From assembly GCF_001426545.1 (NCBI RefSeq), contig NZ_LMEZ01000002.1:26862-90861 (forward strand): a DNA stretch of 64,000 nt. The letters run 5' to 3'. Source of the stretch: Mycobacterium sp. Root135 (GTDB lineage: Bacteria; Actinomycetota; Actinomycetes; Mycobacteriales; Mycobacteriaceae). A model generated the notes under the pieces. It did not search any database. It saw only the letters and a program-made list of their open reading frames with translations, and was not told where the DNA came from. The position numbers and the translations under genes were made by a program. Shown here in pieces: positions 41,881 to 50,008 of the stretch; position 1 is the stretch's first letter, and every line of letters begins with the position of its first letter.

Positions 41881-42458
41881 GAGACCCCCAAACACTTGCG
41901 CAACCCACGAATGCCGTCGCGCATCCGTGACTTAATGGTGGCAAGGTTCGCCGCCAAACGCTCGGATACCTGCACATAGGTCAGGCCCTCGTAATACGCC
42001 AGCTGAATGCACTCGCGCTGAGGATCGGTCAGCGACGCGAGGCATTCGGTGACTTGGCGCTGTTCGTCGAGCTGGATGACGGCTTCGGCGACCCGGTCGG
42101 CTGGCAGGTCGACGTTGGCCGCGCCGTAGCGCGATTCCCGTTGGCTGGCCGACTGCTCGGACCGCACCCGGTCGACGGCCCTGCGGTGCGCCAGCGTCAT
42201 CAGCCAGGCAAGGGGGGTTCCCGCCGCCGGGTTGTACGTCCTCGCGTTACGCCACACCTGCAGGTAGACGTCCTGAGTCGTCTCCTCGCTGTACCCGGGA
42301 TCGCGGAGCACGCGCAGCACCAACCCGAAGACCCGTGCGCGGGTGTTGTCGTAGAACGCGGCGAATGCCTCGACGTCCTCTTCTGCCACCCGGCGCAGCA
42401 AGGCGTCGAGGTCGGCTGTCACGCCGCGAAGTGTACTGGCCTGCGCGAGGGTGGTCAC
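41877..42458 (-). CDS. sigK: ECF RNA polymerase sigma factor SigK
   Basis: This 193-aa ECF sigma factor has sigma-2 (about 25-90: [20 protein letters not shown] and [18 protein letters not shown]) and sigma-4 (about 135-185: [22 protein letters not shown]). A conserved [17 protein letters not shown] linker matches mycobacterial SigK. SigK drives its own operon and the mpt70/mpt83 antigen genes in tuberculosis-complex species. GTG 42458 is taken as start; GTG 42422 ([12 protein letters not shown]) is the main alternative and neither has a good RBS. It is translationally coupled to rskA. Confidence 0.92.
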   Translation of the reverse strand: MTTLAQASTLRGVTADLDALLRRVAEEDVEAFAAFYDNTRARVFGLVLRVLRDPGYSEETTQDVYLQVWRNARTYNPAAGTPLAWLMTLAHRRAVDRVRSEQSASQRESRYGAANVDLPADRVAEAVIQLDEQRQVTECLASLTDPQRECIQLAYYEGLTYVQVSERLAANLATIKSRMRDGIRGLRKCLGVS

Positions 42459-42531
42459 GATAACCGCGGTTTGAGCGGTCGTGGCGTGAAAGGGGATGTG
42501 CCGGGGCGAGATTCGACAGCCCTCGGTCGGG

Positions 42532-43272
42532 TCATAATTGGCCGACCTTTTCGCGCTCCGGGATGGGGGCCTCCCGAACGACGGGCGCTCGTTGCGTCCA
42601 CAGCGTGACCCCCTGAAGGCGGATCCACATTTCGCCGATCAACGGCGCCAGCGGAGCCACCAGCTGGAGCCGCAGGAGGTTGGCAATCGACGCCTTCCGC
42701 CGCGTGCCGTCGAGAGTCGCCACGAATGCGGGCTTGTTCTCGCGATGCAGGGAGATCGTGACGGCGAGCTCGGCGTCGGGCAGCGGGGCGCGCACGAGGT
42801 AGTAGCCGTCGGCCTCATTGATGGGTGAGACGAACAGTGCCTTCTTCACAGCCGCCGGCTGAGCTCCGGTGGGTGGCAGCAGGTAGGCGTGCCGGTCACC
42901 GGAGGTGCTGTGCACCTCGGCGATGACGTGGCGCAGGGTGCCGTGGCGGTCGTGGCACCAAAAGATGCTGAGCGGGTTGAACACGTAGCCGAGCACGCGT
43001 GCCTGCAGTAGCGCGGTCACGGTTCCACCCGGCAATTCGACGCCCCGGTTGGCGAGGTACTGGTCGACGCGGGCGCGCAACGTGTCTGGACCTTCGGCAG
43101 GCGGCGAAAGATGTTCGGCCGCTTCAAAACTCGCGAAGGGCTGCAGCCACCGCGGGAGTTGGGGCAGCTCGTCGACGTCGACGTACCAGCTGTACCCACC
43201 CTGTTCGAAGTAGTGGTGCACTGGCGTGCGACTCAAATGGGTGAGTCGCGTCCGGTAGAGGGCACTCAGCAT
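42532..43272 (-). CDS. DUF1365 domain protein (Rv0448c-like)
   Basis: The 246-aa protein begins with ALYRTRLTHLSRTPVHHYF, the DUF1365 signature, followed by YSWYVDVDELPQLP, LGYVFNPLSIFWCHD and VIAEVHSTSGDRHAYLL, which is a complete family pattern. DUF1365 genes usually sit beside cyclopropane-fatty-acid synthase-like and desaturase/FAD genes; in M. tuberculosis the homologue is within the sigK operon. Here it lies 73 nt upstream of sigK without those partners. The biochemical role is unknown, probably in lipid modification. Confidence 0.88.
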   Translation of the reverse strand: MLSALYRTRLTHLSRTPVHHYFEQGGYSWYVDVDELPQLPRWLQPFASFEAAEHLSPPAEGPDTLRARVDQYLANRGVELPGGTVTALLQARVLGYVFNPLSIFWCHDRHGTLRHVIAEVHSTSGDRHAYLLPPTGAQPAAVKKALFVSPINEADGYYLVRAPLPDAELAVTISLHRENKPAFVATLDGTRRKASIANLLRLQLVAPLAPLIGEMWIRLQGVTLWTQRAPVVREAPIPEREKVGQL

Positions 43273-43427
43273 GGCGCCGGCACCACTGTCTCGCTGCCCG
43301 GCACGATCGGCTCCAATGCGTCGCCGACGAGCTCTCTACGTTCCACATTTGGTATTCGGCGCTGAACACCCTGCGGATGGGCCGTTACGCCTTGCGAAAG
43401 CGTCGATGCCGCGTAGTGTGCCGATCC

Positions 43428-45089
43428 GTGGCAATAACGCTATTTCGCAACGGAACCATTTGGGTATGCGCCTCAGAACCGACGGAAAGCGCACTTTTGG
43501 TTCAAGACGGCGTCATTGCCGCCCTCGGTGATGAGGCGCTGACAATGGCGGCGGAGCATGCCGAGACCGTCGAGGTCGACCTCGACGGCGGGTTTCTGAT
43601 GCCGTCCTTCGGCGACGGGCACGCCCACCCCATGCTCGGCGGCCTCGAGTTCGTGGGGCCCGCCGTTCGGCCGTGCGATTCGGTGGAGGAGATCGTCGCC
43701 GAGGTCCGCAAGTTCGCCGAGGCCAATCCCGATGAGGAATGGATCGTCGGCGCTTCCTACAACGGCAGCCTCGCCGAGAACAGCCTCTTCGACGCTCGCT
43801 GGTTGGACGAGGCGGTGCCGGACCGGCCGGTGGCGCTGCGGGCCTGGGACTACCACACCATGTGGGTCAATTCCGTTGCGCTGGAACGCGCAGGCATCAC
43901 CCCCGAGACACCCGACCCGGTCATCGGCGAAATTCCGCACCGTGAGGACGGCTCCGTGCTCGGCACCATGCGCGAGTGGGGCGCGGTCGACCTCGTCACC
44001 GCCGTGATGCCCGAGCGCGACGAGGACGTGCGAGTGGCCGCACTCGGCACTGCAGCGGACTACTACCTCGCGAGGGGCGTCACCTGGGTTCAGGACGCGT
44101 GGGTCGAACCCGCCGACCTCGAGACGTACCTGACGGCGGCACAGCGCGACGCCCTCCGAATCCGGTTCAATCTGGCCCTCTACGCCGACCCCCGCCACTT
44201 CGACTCGCAGCTCGCCGGTTTCGCCGACGCCCGCCGCCGCGTCGAGGAGGCAGGCTCGCCATTCTTGACCGCGCACACCGTGAAGTTCTTTGCCGACGGC
44301 ATCGTGGAGAACGAGACGGGCGCGATGCTGGCGCCGTACTGCACGGGGCTGCACGAGCATTCCAGGGGGCAGGAGCGCAGCGACTCGGGGGATCAGCACG
44401 GCATGACCGTGTGGGAGGGCGACAGCCTCGCCCAGGCCGCGCGTCGCGTGGACGAGCTCGGGTTCCAAATCCACATTCACGCCATCGGTGACGCCGCGGT
44501 GCGCCAGGCCCTCGACGCCATCGAATACGCGATCGAGTCCAACGGCCCTAGGGACCGACGGCCGGTGATCGCCCACGTTCAGCTCGCCGACGACACCGAC
44601 CTCGAACGGTTCGCCGCCCTCGGCGTCATCCCGTGCATGCAACCCCTGTGGGCGCAGATGGACGCGCTGATGACGGTGCTGACGGTGCCGCGTCTCGGCA
44701 CCGAACGCGCCGACAAGCAGTACCGCATGCGCAGCCTCGACGAATCCGGTGCACCGCTCGCGCTGGGTTCGGATTGGCCGGTGTCCTCGGGGGCGCCGCT
44801 GGACGGCATCGCCACCGGAATCTCACGCCGCACGTCGGACGGAGAACCCGAGGGTGGGTGGACGCCCGAGGAAGCCCTGACCATCGAACGCGCGCTCGGC
44901 GCCTATACCGCCGGGGTCGCCGAACAGGCCTTCGCCGAAGGCACGTGGGGGCGCCTGGCTCCCGGTGCCAGCGCGGATCTGGTGTGGCTGGCCGGCGACC
45001 CACGCGAGACGCCCGCCTCGCAGCTTCCCGACGTCGTCGTTCGGGCCACCTACCTCCGAGGCGAACTCGGATACTCGGTTACACCCTAG
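43428..45089 (+). CDS. Amidohydrolase family 3 (YtcJ-like) metal-dependent hydrolase
   Basis: The 553-aa amidohydrolase has an N-terminal beta sandwich (AITLFRNGTIWV), the metal motif in MPSFGDGHAHPMLGG (HxH, about 67-69), a carboxylated-Lys candidate in TVKFFADGI, further His ligands in FQIHIHAIGDAAV and VIAHVQLADD, and the catalytic Asp in ALGSDWPVSSGAP. This is the complete family-3 set. GTG 43428 gives MAITLFRNG; the longer frame to 43377 lacks family similarity. The APC permease follows after 13 nt, so import of an amine/amino-acid derivative followed by deacylation is plausible. Confidence 0.87.
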   Translation: MAITLFRNGTIWVCASEPTESALLVQDGVIAALGDEALTMAAEHAETVEVDLDGGFLMPSFGDGHAHPMLGGLEFVGPAVRPCDSVEEIVAEVRKFAEANPDEEWIVGASYNGSLAENSLFDARWLDEAVPDRPVALRAWDYHTMWVNSVALERAGITPETPDPVIGEIPHREDGSVLGTMREWGAVDLVTAVMPERDEDVRVAALGTAADYYLARGVTWVQDAWVEPADLETYLTAAQRDALRIRFNLALYADPRHFDSQLAGFADARRRVEEAGSPFLTAHTVKFFADGIVENETGAMLAPYCTGLHEHSRGQERSDSGDQHGMTVWEGDSLAQAARRVDELGFQIHIHAIGDAAVRQALDAIEYAIESNGPRDRRPVIAHVQLADDTDLERFAALGVIPCMQPLWAQMDALMTVLTVPRLGTERADKQYRMRSLDESGAPLALGSDWPVSSGAPLDGIATGISRRTSDGEPEGGWTPEEALTIERALGAYTAGVAEQAFAEGTWGRLAPGASADLVWLAGDPRETPASQLPDVVVRATYLRGELGYSVTP

Positions 45090-45102
45090 AAAGGGATCAG
45101 CA

Positions 45103-46446
45103 ATGTCGGCAGTAACTCCTACCGTTGCGACGGAAGAGGGTCACCTCAAGCGGGCTCTCGGCGTCCCCGCGCTCGTGCTCTTCGGCATGGTCTACATGGT
45201 GCCGCTCACGGTGTTCACCACCTACGGCATCGTGACCCAGCTGACCGGTGGCCGGCTGTCGGTCGCCTACCTGGTGACGCTGGCGGCCATGGTGTTCACC
45301 GCGAGGTCCTACGCGCGGATGTCGGCCGCGATCCCGGTAGCGGGTTCGACCTATGCCTACACGCAGCGGACCTTCGGTGCGCCCGTCGGCTTCCTGGCGG
45401 GCTGGTCGTTGCTGCTCGACTACCTGTTCCTGCCGATGCTGAACTACCTGTTGATCGGCGTCTACATGAATGCGGCGATTCCCGCCGTGCCGAACTGGGT
45501 GTGGATCCTGGGGTCGATCGTCGTCGTGACGGTTCTCAACATCGTCGGCATCGTGTCGGTGGCGAGGGCGAACTTCCTGCTGCTGGCCTTGCAGGGCATC
45601 TTCATCGTGGTGTTCGTGGTGATGGCCTTCCTGACCATCAACAAGGTGGGCACCGTCGACTTCATGGCGCCGTTCACCGGTGACGGCAGCGTGAGCGGGG
45701 CAAACCCGATCTTCGCCGGTGCGGCAATCCTGTGCCTGTCCTTCCTCGGCTTCGACGCCGTCTCGACGCTGTCCGAAGAGGCGAAGGATCCGACCAGGAC
45801 CGTTCCCAAGGCGATCATGATCGCGACGATCACGTGCGGGCTGATCTTCTTCGGCCTGTCCTACGTCTCGCAACTCGTGTTCCCCTCGAACCAGTTCGCC
45901 GACGTCGACTCGGGCTCCCTGGACGTGATGACCGCTGCGGGTGGTCAGTTCCTGAACACGTTCTTCACCGCCGCCTACATCGTCGGCTGCATCGGTTCCG
46001 CGCTGACGTCACAGGCGTCCGTTGCCCGAATTCTCTACGCCATGGGCCGCGACGGAATCATGCCGCGCAAGGTGTTCGGACACGTCTCGCTGCGCTTCGC
46101 GACGCCGACGTTCGCCATCCTGGTGGTCTCGGTCGTCTCGCTGGTGGCCATCTGGATCGACCTCGGGTTCCTCGCGTCGATCGTCAGCTTCGGGGCACTG
46201 ATCGCCTTCTCTGCGGTGAACCTCACCGTCATCAAGCACTACTTCGTCGACGCGGGCGAGAAGAACGTCTTCAACAACGTCGTGTTGCCGGGAATCGGCT
46301 TCCTCCTGACTGCGTGGCTGTGGACCAGCCTGTCCTGGCTCACGTTGGAGGTCGGCTTCATCTGGCTCGCCATCGGCGTCATCTGGCTGGCCGTCGTGAC
46401 GCGTGGCTTCCAGCGGCCGACGCCGGTGCTTGCCATCGAGGAGTAG
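45103..46446 (+). CDS. APC superfamily amino acid/polyamine permease
   Basis: The 447-aa protein has about 12 TM helices. The APC start is KRALGVPALVLFGMVYMVPLT, followed by a GSTYAYTQRTFGAPVGFLAG segment after TM2-3, and SFLGFDAVSTLSEEAKDP with the following charged loop is typical of APC TM6. It resembles PuuP/Thr-type importers. ATG 45103 follows an AAAGGGA box. It is the second gene of the amidohydrolase operon. The substrate is probably an amino acid or amine. Confidence 0.87.
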   Translation: MSAVTPTVATEEGHLKRALGVPALVLFGMVYMVPLTVFTTYGIVTQLTGGRLSVAYLVTLAAMVFTARSYARMSAAIPVAGSTYAYTQRTFGAPVGFLAGWSLLLDYLFLPMLNYLLIGVYMNAAIPAVPNWVWILGSIVVVTVLNIVGIVSVARANFLLLALQGIFIVVFVVMAFLTINKVGTVDFMAPFTGDGSVSGANPIFAGAAILCLSFLGFDAVSTLSEEAKDPTRTVPKAIMIATITCGLIFFGLSYVSQLVFPSNQFADVDSGSLDVMTAAGGQFLNTFFTAAYIVGCIGSALTSQASVARILYAMGRDGIMPRKVFGHVSLRFATPTFAILVVSVVSLVAIWIDLGFLASIVSFGALIAFSAVNLTVIKHYFVDAGEKNVFNNVVLPGIGFLLTAWLWTSLSWLTLEVGFIWLAIGVIWLAVVTRGFQRPTPVLAIEE

Positions 46447-46700
46447 CTACGGAATCCGTCGTGGCGTGCCTCTGCGCACGTCACGACGGGCCCCGTGGGT
46501 GCCCCTGAGCGGCCTTCGGTTTGCTCTCGGGAGTGGTGGCAACGGATCGCGTCGCACATCTGGCAAATCGCCCCCATGGGGGCTCGATTACCGACTTTTC
46601 CGCTGTTTGCGAATGTCGACACCCACTGCGGAATTCGTTGTACGTTCCCCCTACGTCGAGAGCACGGCGCCCCAACCGTTCTCTAATTCAGGGGGTCACC

Positions 46701-47159
46701 ATGGCACCCATCGGAACATGTCGCGTCTACCGTCCCGATCCGAGGTCCATCGGCATCGGTGAGCATTGGGGCAGGGCCAGTGCGTCGGTGGTCCTGCAAC
46801 CCGCCGTCGTCGTCTCGATCCGCGGTGAAGTCGACGCGAGCAACGCGACCCGGCTGGCGGGCTATCTGGAGCGGCACGTCGCGATTGCCGGGGCGCTCGT
46901 CGTCGACGCCACCGCCGTCGACTTCTTCGGCGCTCCCGCCTTGGCTGCTCTGCACAGGGTCGACCGGTGCTGCGCCGCGATCGGGGTCAGCTGGCGCCTG
47001 ATCGAGGGTCCCGCGCTGCGACGGGTCATGCGAGTCTGCGATGCGATCGATCTGCCGCGCGCCGACGACGTCGAATCGGCGTTCCGAGAGCTGGGCGTGT
47101 CTTCGGAGGGCAGGAGCGAAGCGACCCGGGAAGTGAACGCGCCGTCAGTCGTCGGCTGA
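46701..47159 (+). CDS. STAS-domain protein (anti-sigma factor antagonist-like)
   Basis: The 152-aa protein carries a STAS domain (about residues 28-110): VVSIRGEVDASNATRLAGYL at the start and LVVDATAVDFFGAPALAALH, where the phosphorylatable Ser of classical antagonists is replaced in the DFFGAPAL motif (Gly/Ala instead of Ser). It may therefore be constitutively active or non-signalling. The tail after 120 is acidic and polar. It is preceded by 254 nt without a gene and without a promoter that I can identify firmly. Its 3' end overlaps the convergent fusion gene by 15 nt. Confidence 0.8.
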   Translation: MAPIGTCRVYRPDPRSIGIGEHWGRASASVVLQPAVVVSIRGEVDASNATRLAGYLERHVAIAGALVVDATAVDFFGAPALAALHRVDRCCAAIGVSWRLIEGPALRRVMRVCDAIDLPRADDVESAFRELGVSSEGRSEATREVNAPSVVG

Positions 47160-48206
47160 CGGCCAGGCCTTCGCCGCCGCGGTCAACCCGACGACGAGTG
47201 CCCTCGTCGGGGCGCTCAAGCCGTCGTCACCGGTGGGCCCGCTGCGCGGGCTGATGCCCCGCACCCGCGGCGTCAGCTCGAGTTGCGCGCCGCCTCCGCT
47301 CGCCCGGTTCACTGGATTGTCCGGATGGAGGCCGCGCAGTTCGCGCGGGATGGCGTCCAGATCGTTGACCACCTCGAAGCCTGGCACCGACACGTACGCG
47401 GCGAGATGCGCTGCCAGAGTCCGATTTCCGCCGCCAGCCAGCAGCTCCATGGTGCGTCCCACGCGGCCGTAACCGTGCAGCGAGACCACCACGTCGACGT
47501 GGGTGAGGAAGGCGTCCAGGAGGGCGGACTCCCCGGCGCGGTACGCGGCCGACGACAGGTGGTGTGGGTAGTTCTGGGGGTGCCGGACGACGTACACCGA
47601 CGCGTCGGCGGCCAGCGCCGCACGTTCGGCGATGACGTCGGTCATCCGCTCCAGCCCACCGCCGTGGATGGCGAGAAAGCCGAAGCGTGACCGCAGCGTG
47701 CTGGATTCGACGACGTCGGGATCGGCGAGCAGCTCCGAAAGCGTCTGCGGCGCAGGCAAATCCGTGTGGGGCAGGCGGCGTGGCCAGTTGACCGGATCCC
47801 ATCGGTGGAGGTACTCGACCCACCGCGTCGGCAGACCGTGGTGGGTGGCGCCGCCGATGATCCGCTCCAGGTACCCGGGGCGAGGGGCGCCCGGTTCGAC
47901 GCGCGGGTCGACGTAGACCCACGCCTCGGCGGGCCCGTCGTCGGTCTCCACGGTCATCCGGTCGCGTCGATACCGCACCGGGACGCCCTCCGCGCTGTCG
48001 AGCACCGTCAGGTCGTGATCACTGATCTGCCACAGCACCCCGTGCACGCGCGCCCCGTCGAGGGGTTCCACCGTCGCGACGCCGCGTTCGTTGATGAGCC
48101 AGTCGTGGTCGGCGAGTGCCGCGGGGCGCGGATCGCTCGCGTCGGGACAGCGGCGCGTCATCTGGGTCACGTCCAGGTTGGACCCGTACGCGAAGTAGGG
48201 CTGCAT
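47145..48206 (-). CDS. Fusion: gamma-glutamylcyclotransferase + poly-gamma-glutamate hydrolase
   Basis: The 353-aa protein has two domains. Residues 1-120 are a GGCT fold: YFAYGSNLD (phosphate-binding loop), GVLWQISDHDLTVLDSAEGVPVRY with the catalytic Glu in SAEG. Residues about 150-350 look like phage-type poly-gamma-glutamate hydrolase: FLAIHGGGLERMTD (zinc His and Glu), VVRHPQNYPHHLSS, VDVVVSLHGYGR (zinc His). Both domains act on gamma-glutamyl compounds, so the fusion could release glutamates and then cyclise gamma-glutamyl amines. It starts immediately after the mntH stop. No signal peptide is seen, so it acts in the cytosol. Confidence 0.82.
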   Translation of the reverse strand: MQPYFAYGSNLDVTQMTRRCPDASDPRPAALADHDWLINERGVATVEPLDGARVHGVLWQISDHDLTVLDSAEGVPVRYRRDRMTVETDDGPAEAWVYVDPRVEPGAPRPGYLERIIGGATHHGLPTRWVEYLHRWDPVNWPRRLPHTDLPAPQTLSELLADPDVVESSTLRSRFGFLAIHGGGLERMTDVIAERAALAADASVYVVRHPQNYPHHLSSAAYRAGESALLDAFLTHVDVVVSLHGYGRVGRTMELLAGGGNRTLAAHLAAYVSVPGFEVVNDLDAIPRELRGLHPDNPVNRASGGGAQLELTPRVRGISPRSGPTGDDGLSAPTRALVVGLTAAAKAWPSADD

Positions 48207-49436
48207 TCAGCCGGTAACCGTCAGGTAGATCAGGACCACGTTGAGAACACTAATGATCCCGGCGACCGTCCAGCCGAGTGCGGTCGTGACGCGATGGTTG
48301 ACGTCACCGCCCATCAGGGTCCGACTGCTGGTCAGCCGGATCAGCGGCACCAGTGCGAACGGAATGCCGAACGACAGCACCACCTGCGAGAGCACCAGGG
48401 CACGGCTCGGGTCGACGCCGATGGCCAGCACGACGAGCGCCGGGATCAGGGTGACGACCCTGCGCAGCAGCAGTGGGTAGGACTTTCGCAGCAGGCCCTG
48501 CATGATCATCGCGCCTGCGTAGGCCCCGACGGAGGTGGATGCGAGCCCGGAGGCCAGCAGACCGATCGCGAAGAACAGGGCGACGGTGTGTCCCAACGAG
48601 TTCTGCACCGCGGCGTAGGCGCCCTCGATGGAGTCGGTGTTGTCCACGCCCTGCAGGTTGGTGGCGGCGACGAGCAGCATCGCGAGGTTGACCGCGCCCG
48701 CGACGAGCATGGCAAGGCCGACGTCGTAGCGGGTGGCCCGCAGCAGGTGGCGCCGCGGCGCACCCTCGTCGGGCTGGCCGTGCCGGTCGCGGGCGAGTGC
48801 CGAGTGCAGGTACACGGCGTGCGGCATGACGGTCGCACCGAGCATCGCGGTGGCCAGCAGGATGCTCTCGGCGCCGTCGAATTTCGGTACCAAGCCGCCG
48901 ATCACGTCGCTCGGGGCCGGCGGGGCGACGAAGAGGCTCGTGAGGAAGCCGACGGCGATGACGAGGAGCAGGCCGGTGACGATGCGCTCGAACACGCGCT
49001 GCCCGCGGCGGTTCTGCACCGCGAGCAAGAAGATGGACACCACACCGGTAATGACGCCGCCGACCAGCAGGGGCAGGTCGAACAGCAGGTACAGCGCAAT
49101 CGCGCCACCCACCACCTCGGCGAGATCGGTTGCCATGGCCACCAATTCGGCTTGCAGCCAGTAGGCGACCCTGGTTCGGGTTCGGGAGTGGTCGGCGACG
49201 GCCTCCGGCAGGGTGCGTCCGGTGACGAGTCCGAGCTTGGCCGACAGGTACTGCACCAGGCCGGCCATTACGTTGGCGACCAGGATCACCCACACCAGCA
49301 GGAAGCCGTACTGCGCGCCGGCGCTGACGTTGGCGGCGACGTTGCCGGGGTCGACGTAGGCGATCGCGGCCACGAAGGCAGGTCCGAGCAGCATCACGGT
49401 GGCGCGCTGCGGCACCTTGTTCGCGATCGACAACAC
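48207..49436 (-). CDS. mntH: Nramp-family divalent metal transporter MntH
   Basis: This 409-aa, 11-TM proton-coupled Mn2+/Fe2+ importer has the Nramp metal motif DPGN in FVAAIAYVDPGNVAANVSAG (about residues 30-33), the consensus transport loop, and MPHAVYLHSAL with the TM6 metal-site MPH. It starts at a GTG after GAAGGGA. A DtxR-type dyad lies 35 nt upstream. It is followed without a gap by the GGCT/PghP fusion gene. The position before the DapB-like and SDR genes agrees with M. tuberculosis mntH (Rv0924c) context. Confidence 0.92.
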   Translation of the reverse strand: MLSIANKVPQRATVMLLGPAFVAAIAYVDPGNVAANVSAGAQYGFLLVWVILVANVMAGLVQYLSAKLGLVTGRTLPEAVADHSRTRTRVAYWLQAELVAMATDLAEVVGGAIALYLLFDLPLLVGGVITGVVSIFLLAVQNRRGQRVFERIVTGLLLVIAVGFLTSLFVAPPAPSDVIGGLVPKFDGAESILLATAMLGATVMPHAVYLHSALARDRHGQPDEGAPRRHLLRATRYDVGLAMLVAGAVNLAMLLVAATNLQGVDNTDSIEGAYAAVQNSLGHTVALFFAIGLLASGLASTSVGAYAGAMIMQGLLRKSYPLLLRRVVTLIPALVVLAIGVDPSRALVLSQVVLSFGIPFALVPLIRLTSSRTLMGGDVNHRVTTALGWTVAGIISVLNVVLIYLTVTG

Positions 49437-49470
49437 CGTTCCCTTCTATCCGGACAAGCGAATAGAAAAG

Positions 49471-49484
49471 TTAGGTTAGCCGAA
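49471..49484. promoter_or_regulatory. DtxR-family (MntR/IdeR-like) operator upstream of mntH
   Basis: TTAGGTTAGCCGAA is a 14-bp dyad (TTAGG against CCGAA) and matches the left half of the IdeR consensus TTAGGTTAGSCTAACCTAA. It lies 35 nt upstream of the mntH start. Manganese-dependent repression by an MntR-like protein is the most likely reading. Confidence 0.65.
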
Positions 49485-49499
49485 ATCTGGGTCTGGTGG

Positions 49500-49715
49500 C
49501 TACCAGGGGAAGCCGACGACCACGCCGCCGTAGGGCCACCACGCGTTGTCGTTCATCGCCGGGGGAGACGTGGTGATCTGGGAGTGGCCCGGGGTGTCGC
49601 ACTGCGTCGTCGTCGGGCCGGTGTTGACGCACTGGGGTGCCGCAGCCGCAGATGGCGCCAGTGCCACTGCGGTCGCTGCCGAGACGACCGCCAAAGCGGT
49701 TGTCAGGGAACGCAT
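49500..49715 (-). CDS. Small secreted protein, CxTPG family, member 1
   Basis: The 71-aa protein has a Sec signal peptide (about residues 1-26, LTTALAVVSAATAVALAPSA with an AAA cleavage region). The short mature part has two cysteines (QCVNT and QCDTPGHSQI) and a Trp/Gly-rich end (WWPYGGVVVGFPW). It starts directly at the stop of the next upstream gene (member 2), so they are coupled. The C-x-TPG-x-x-x-I motif recurs in three window proteins (see 49716-49997 and 53085-53402). Function is unknown. Confidence 0.75.
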   Translation of the reverse strand: MRSLTTALAVVSAATAVALAPSAAAAPQCVNTGPTTTQCDTPGHSQITTSPPAMNDNAWWPYGGVVVGFPW

Positions 49716-49997
49716 TTAACCGCGCTCGCCGCCACCGATGACCAGAGCCGAACCGTAGAACTCGTCATCCCAGGGGTAGCTCCAGGTGGGCACGTCGGGC
49801 GCCTCGGCGGAGATCTCGACGTTGCCGGGGGTCTGGCACTCGGTGGTGCTCGTGCCGGTTTCCCCGACCTGCCCGGTCGACGTGCAGGCCGGCTGGTTGG
49901 AGACTTCGTTCGGCTCGGCCGACGCGGCAGGGGCGACGACGACCGCGGCCGCGGCGCCCGCCGACGCGATCAAACCGATGAGGTAGCGCGTGCGCAT
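49716..49997 (-). CDS. Small secreted protein, CxTPG family, member 2
   Basis: The 93-aa protein has signal peptide MRTRYLIGLIASAGAAAAVV continuing to an ASA cleavage site near residue 27. The mature part contains two cysteines (PACTSTG and TECQTPGNVEI) and the motif CQTPGNVEISAEAP, then WSYPWDDEFYGSAL. ATG 49997 is preferred because the longer frame would start inside the DapB-like gene. It is in operon with member 1. It is probably an exported two-Cys peptide of unknown role. Confidence 0.75.
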   Translation of the reverse strand: MRTRYLIGLIASAGAAAAVVVAPAASAEPNEVSNQPACTSTGQVGETGTSTTECQTPGNVEISAEAPDVPTWSYPWDDEFYGSALVIGGGERG

Positions 49998-50008
49998 GGC
50001 AGGCCCTT

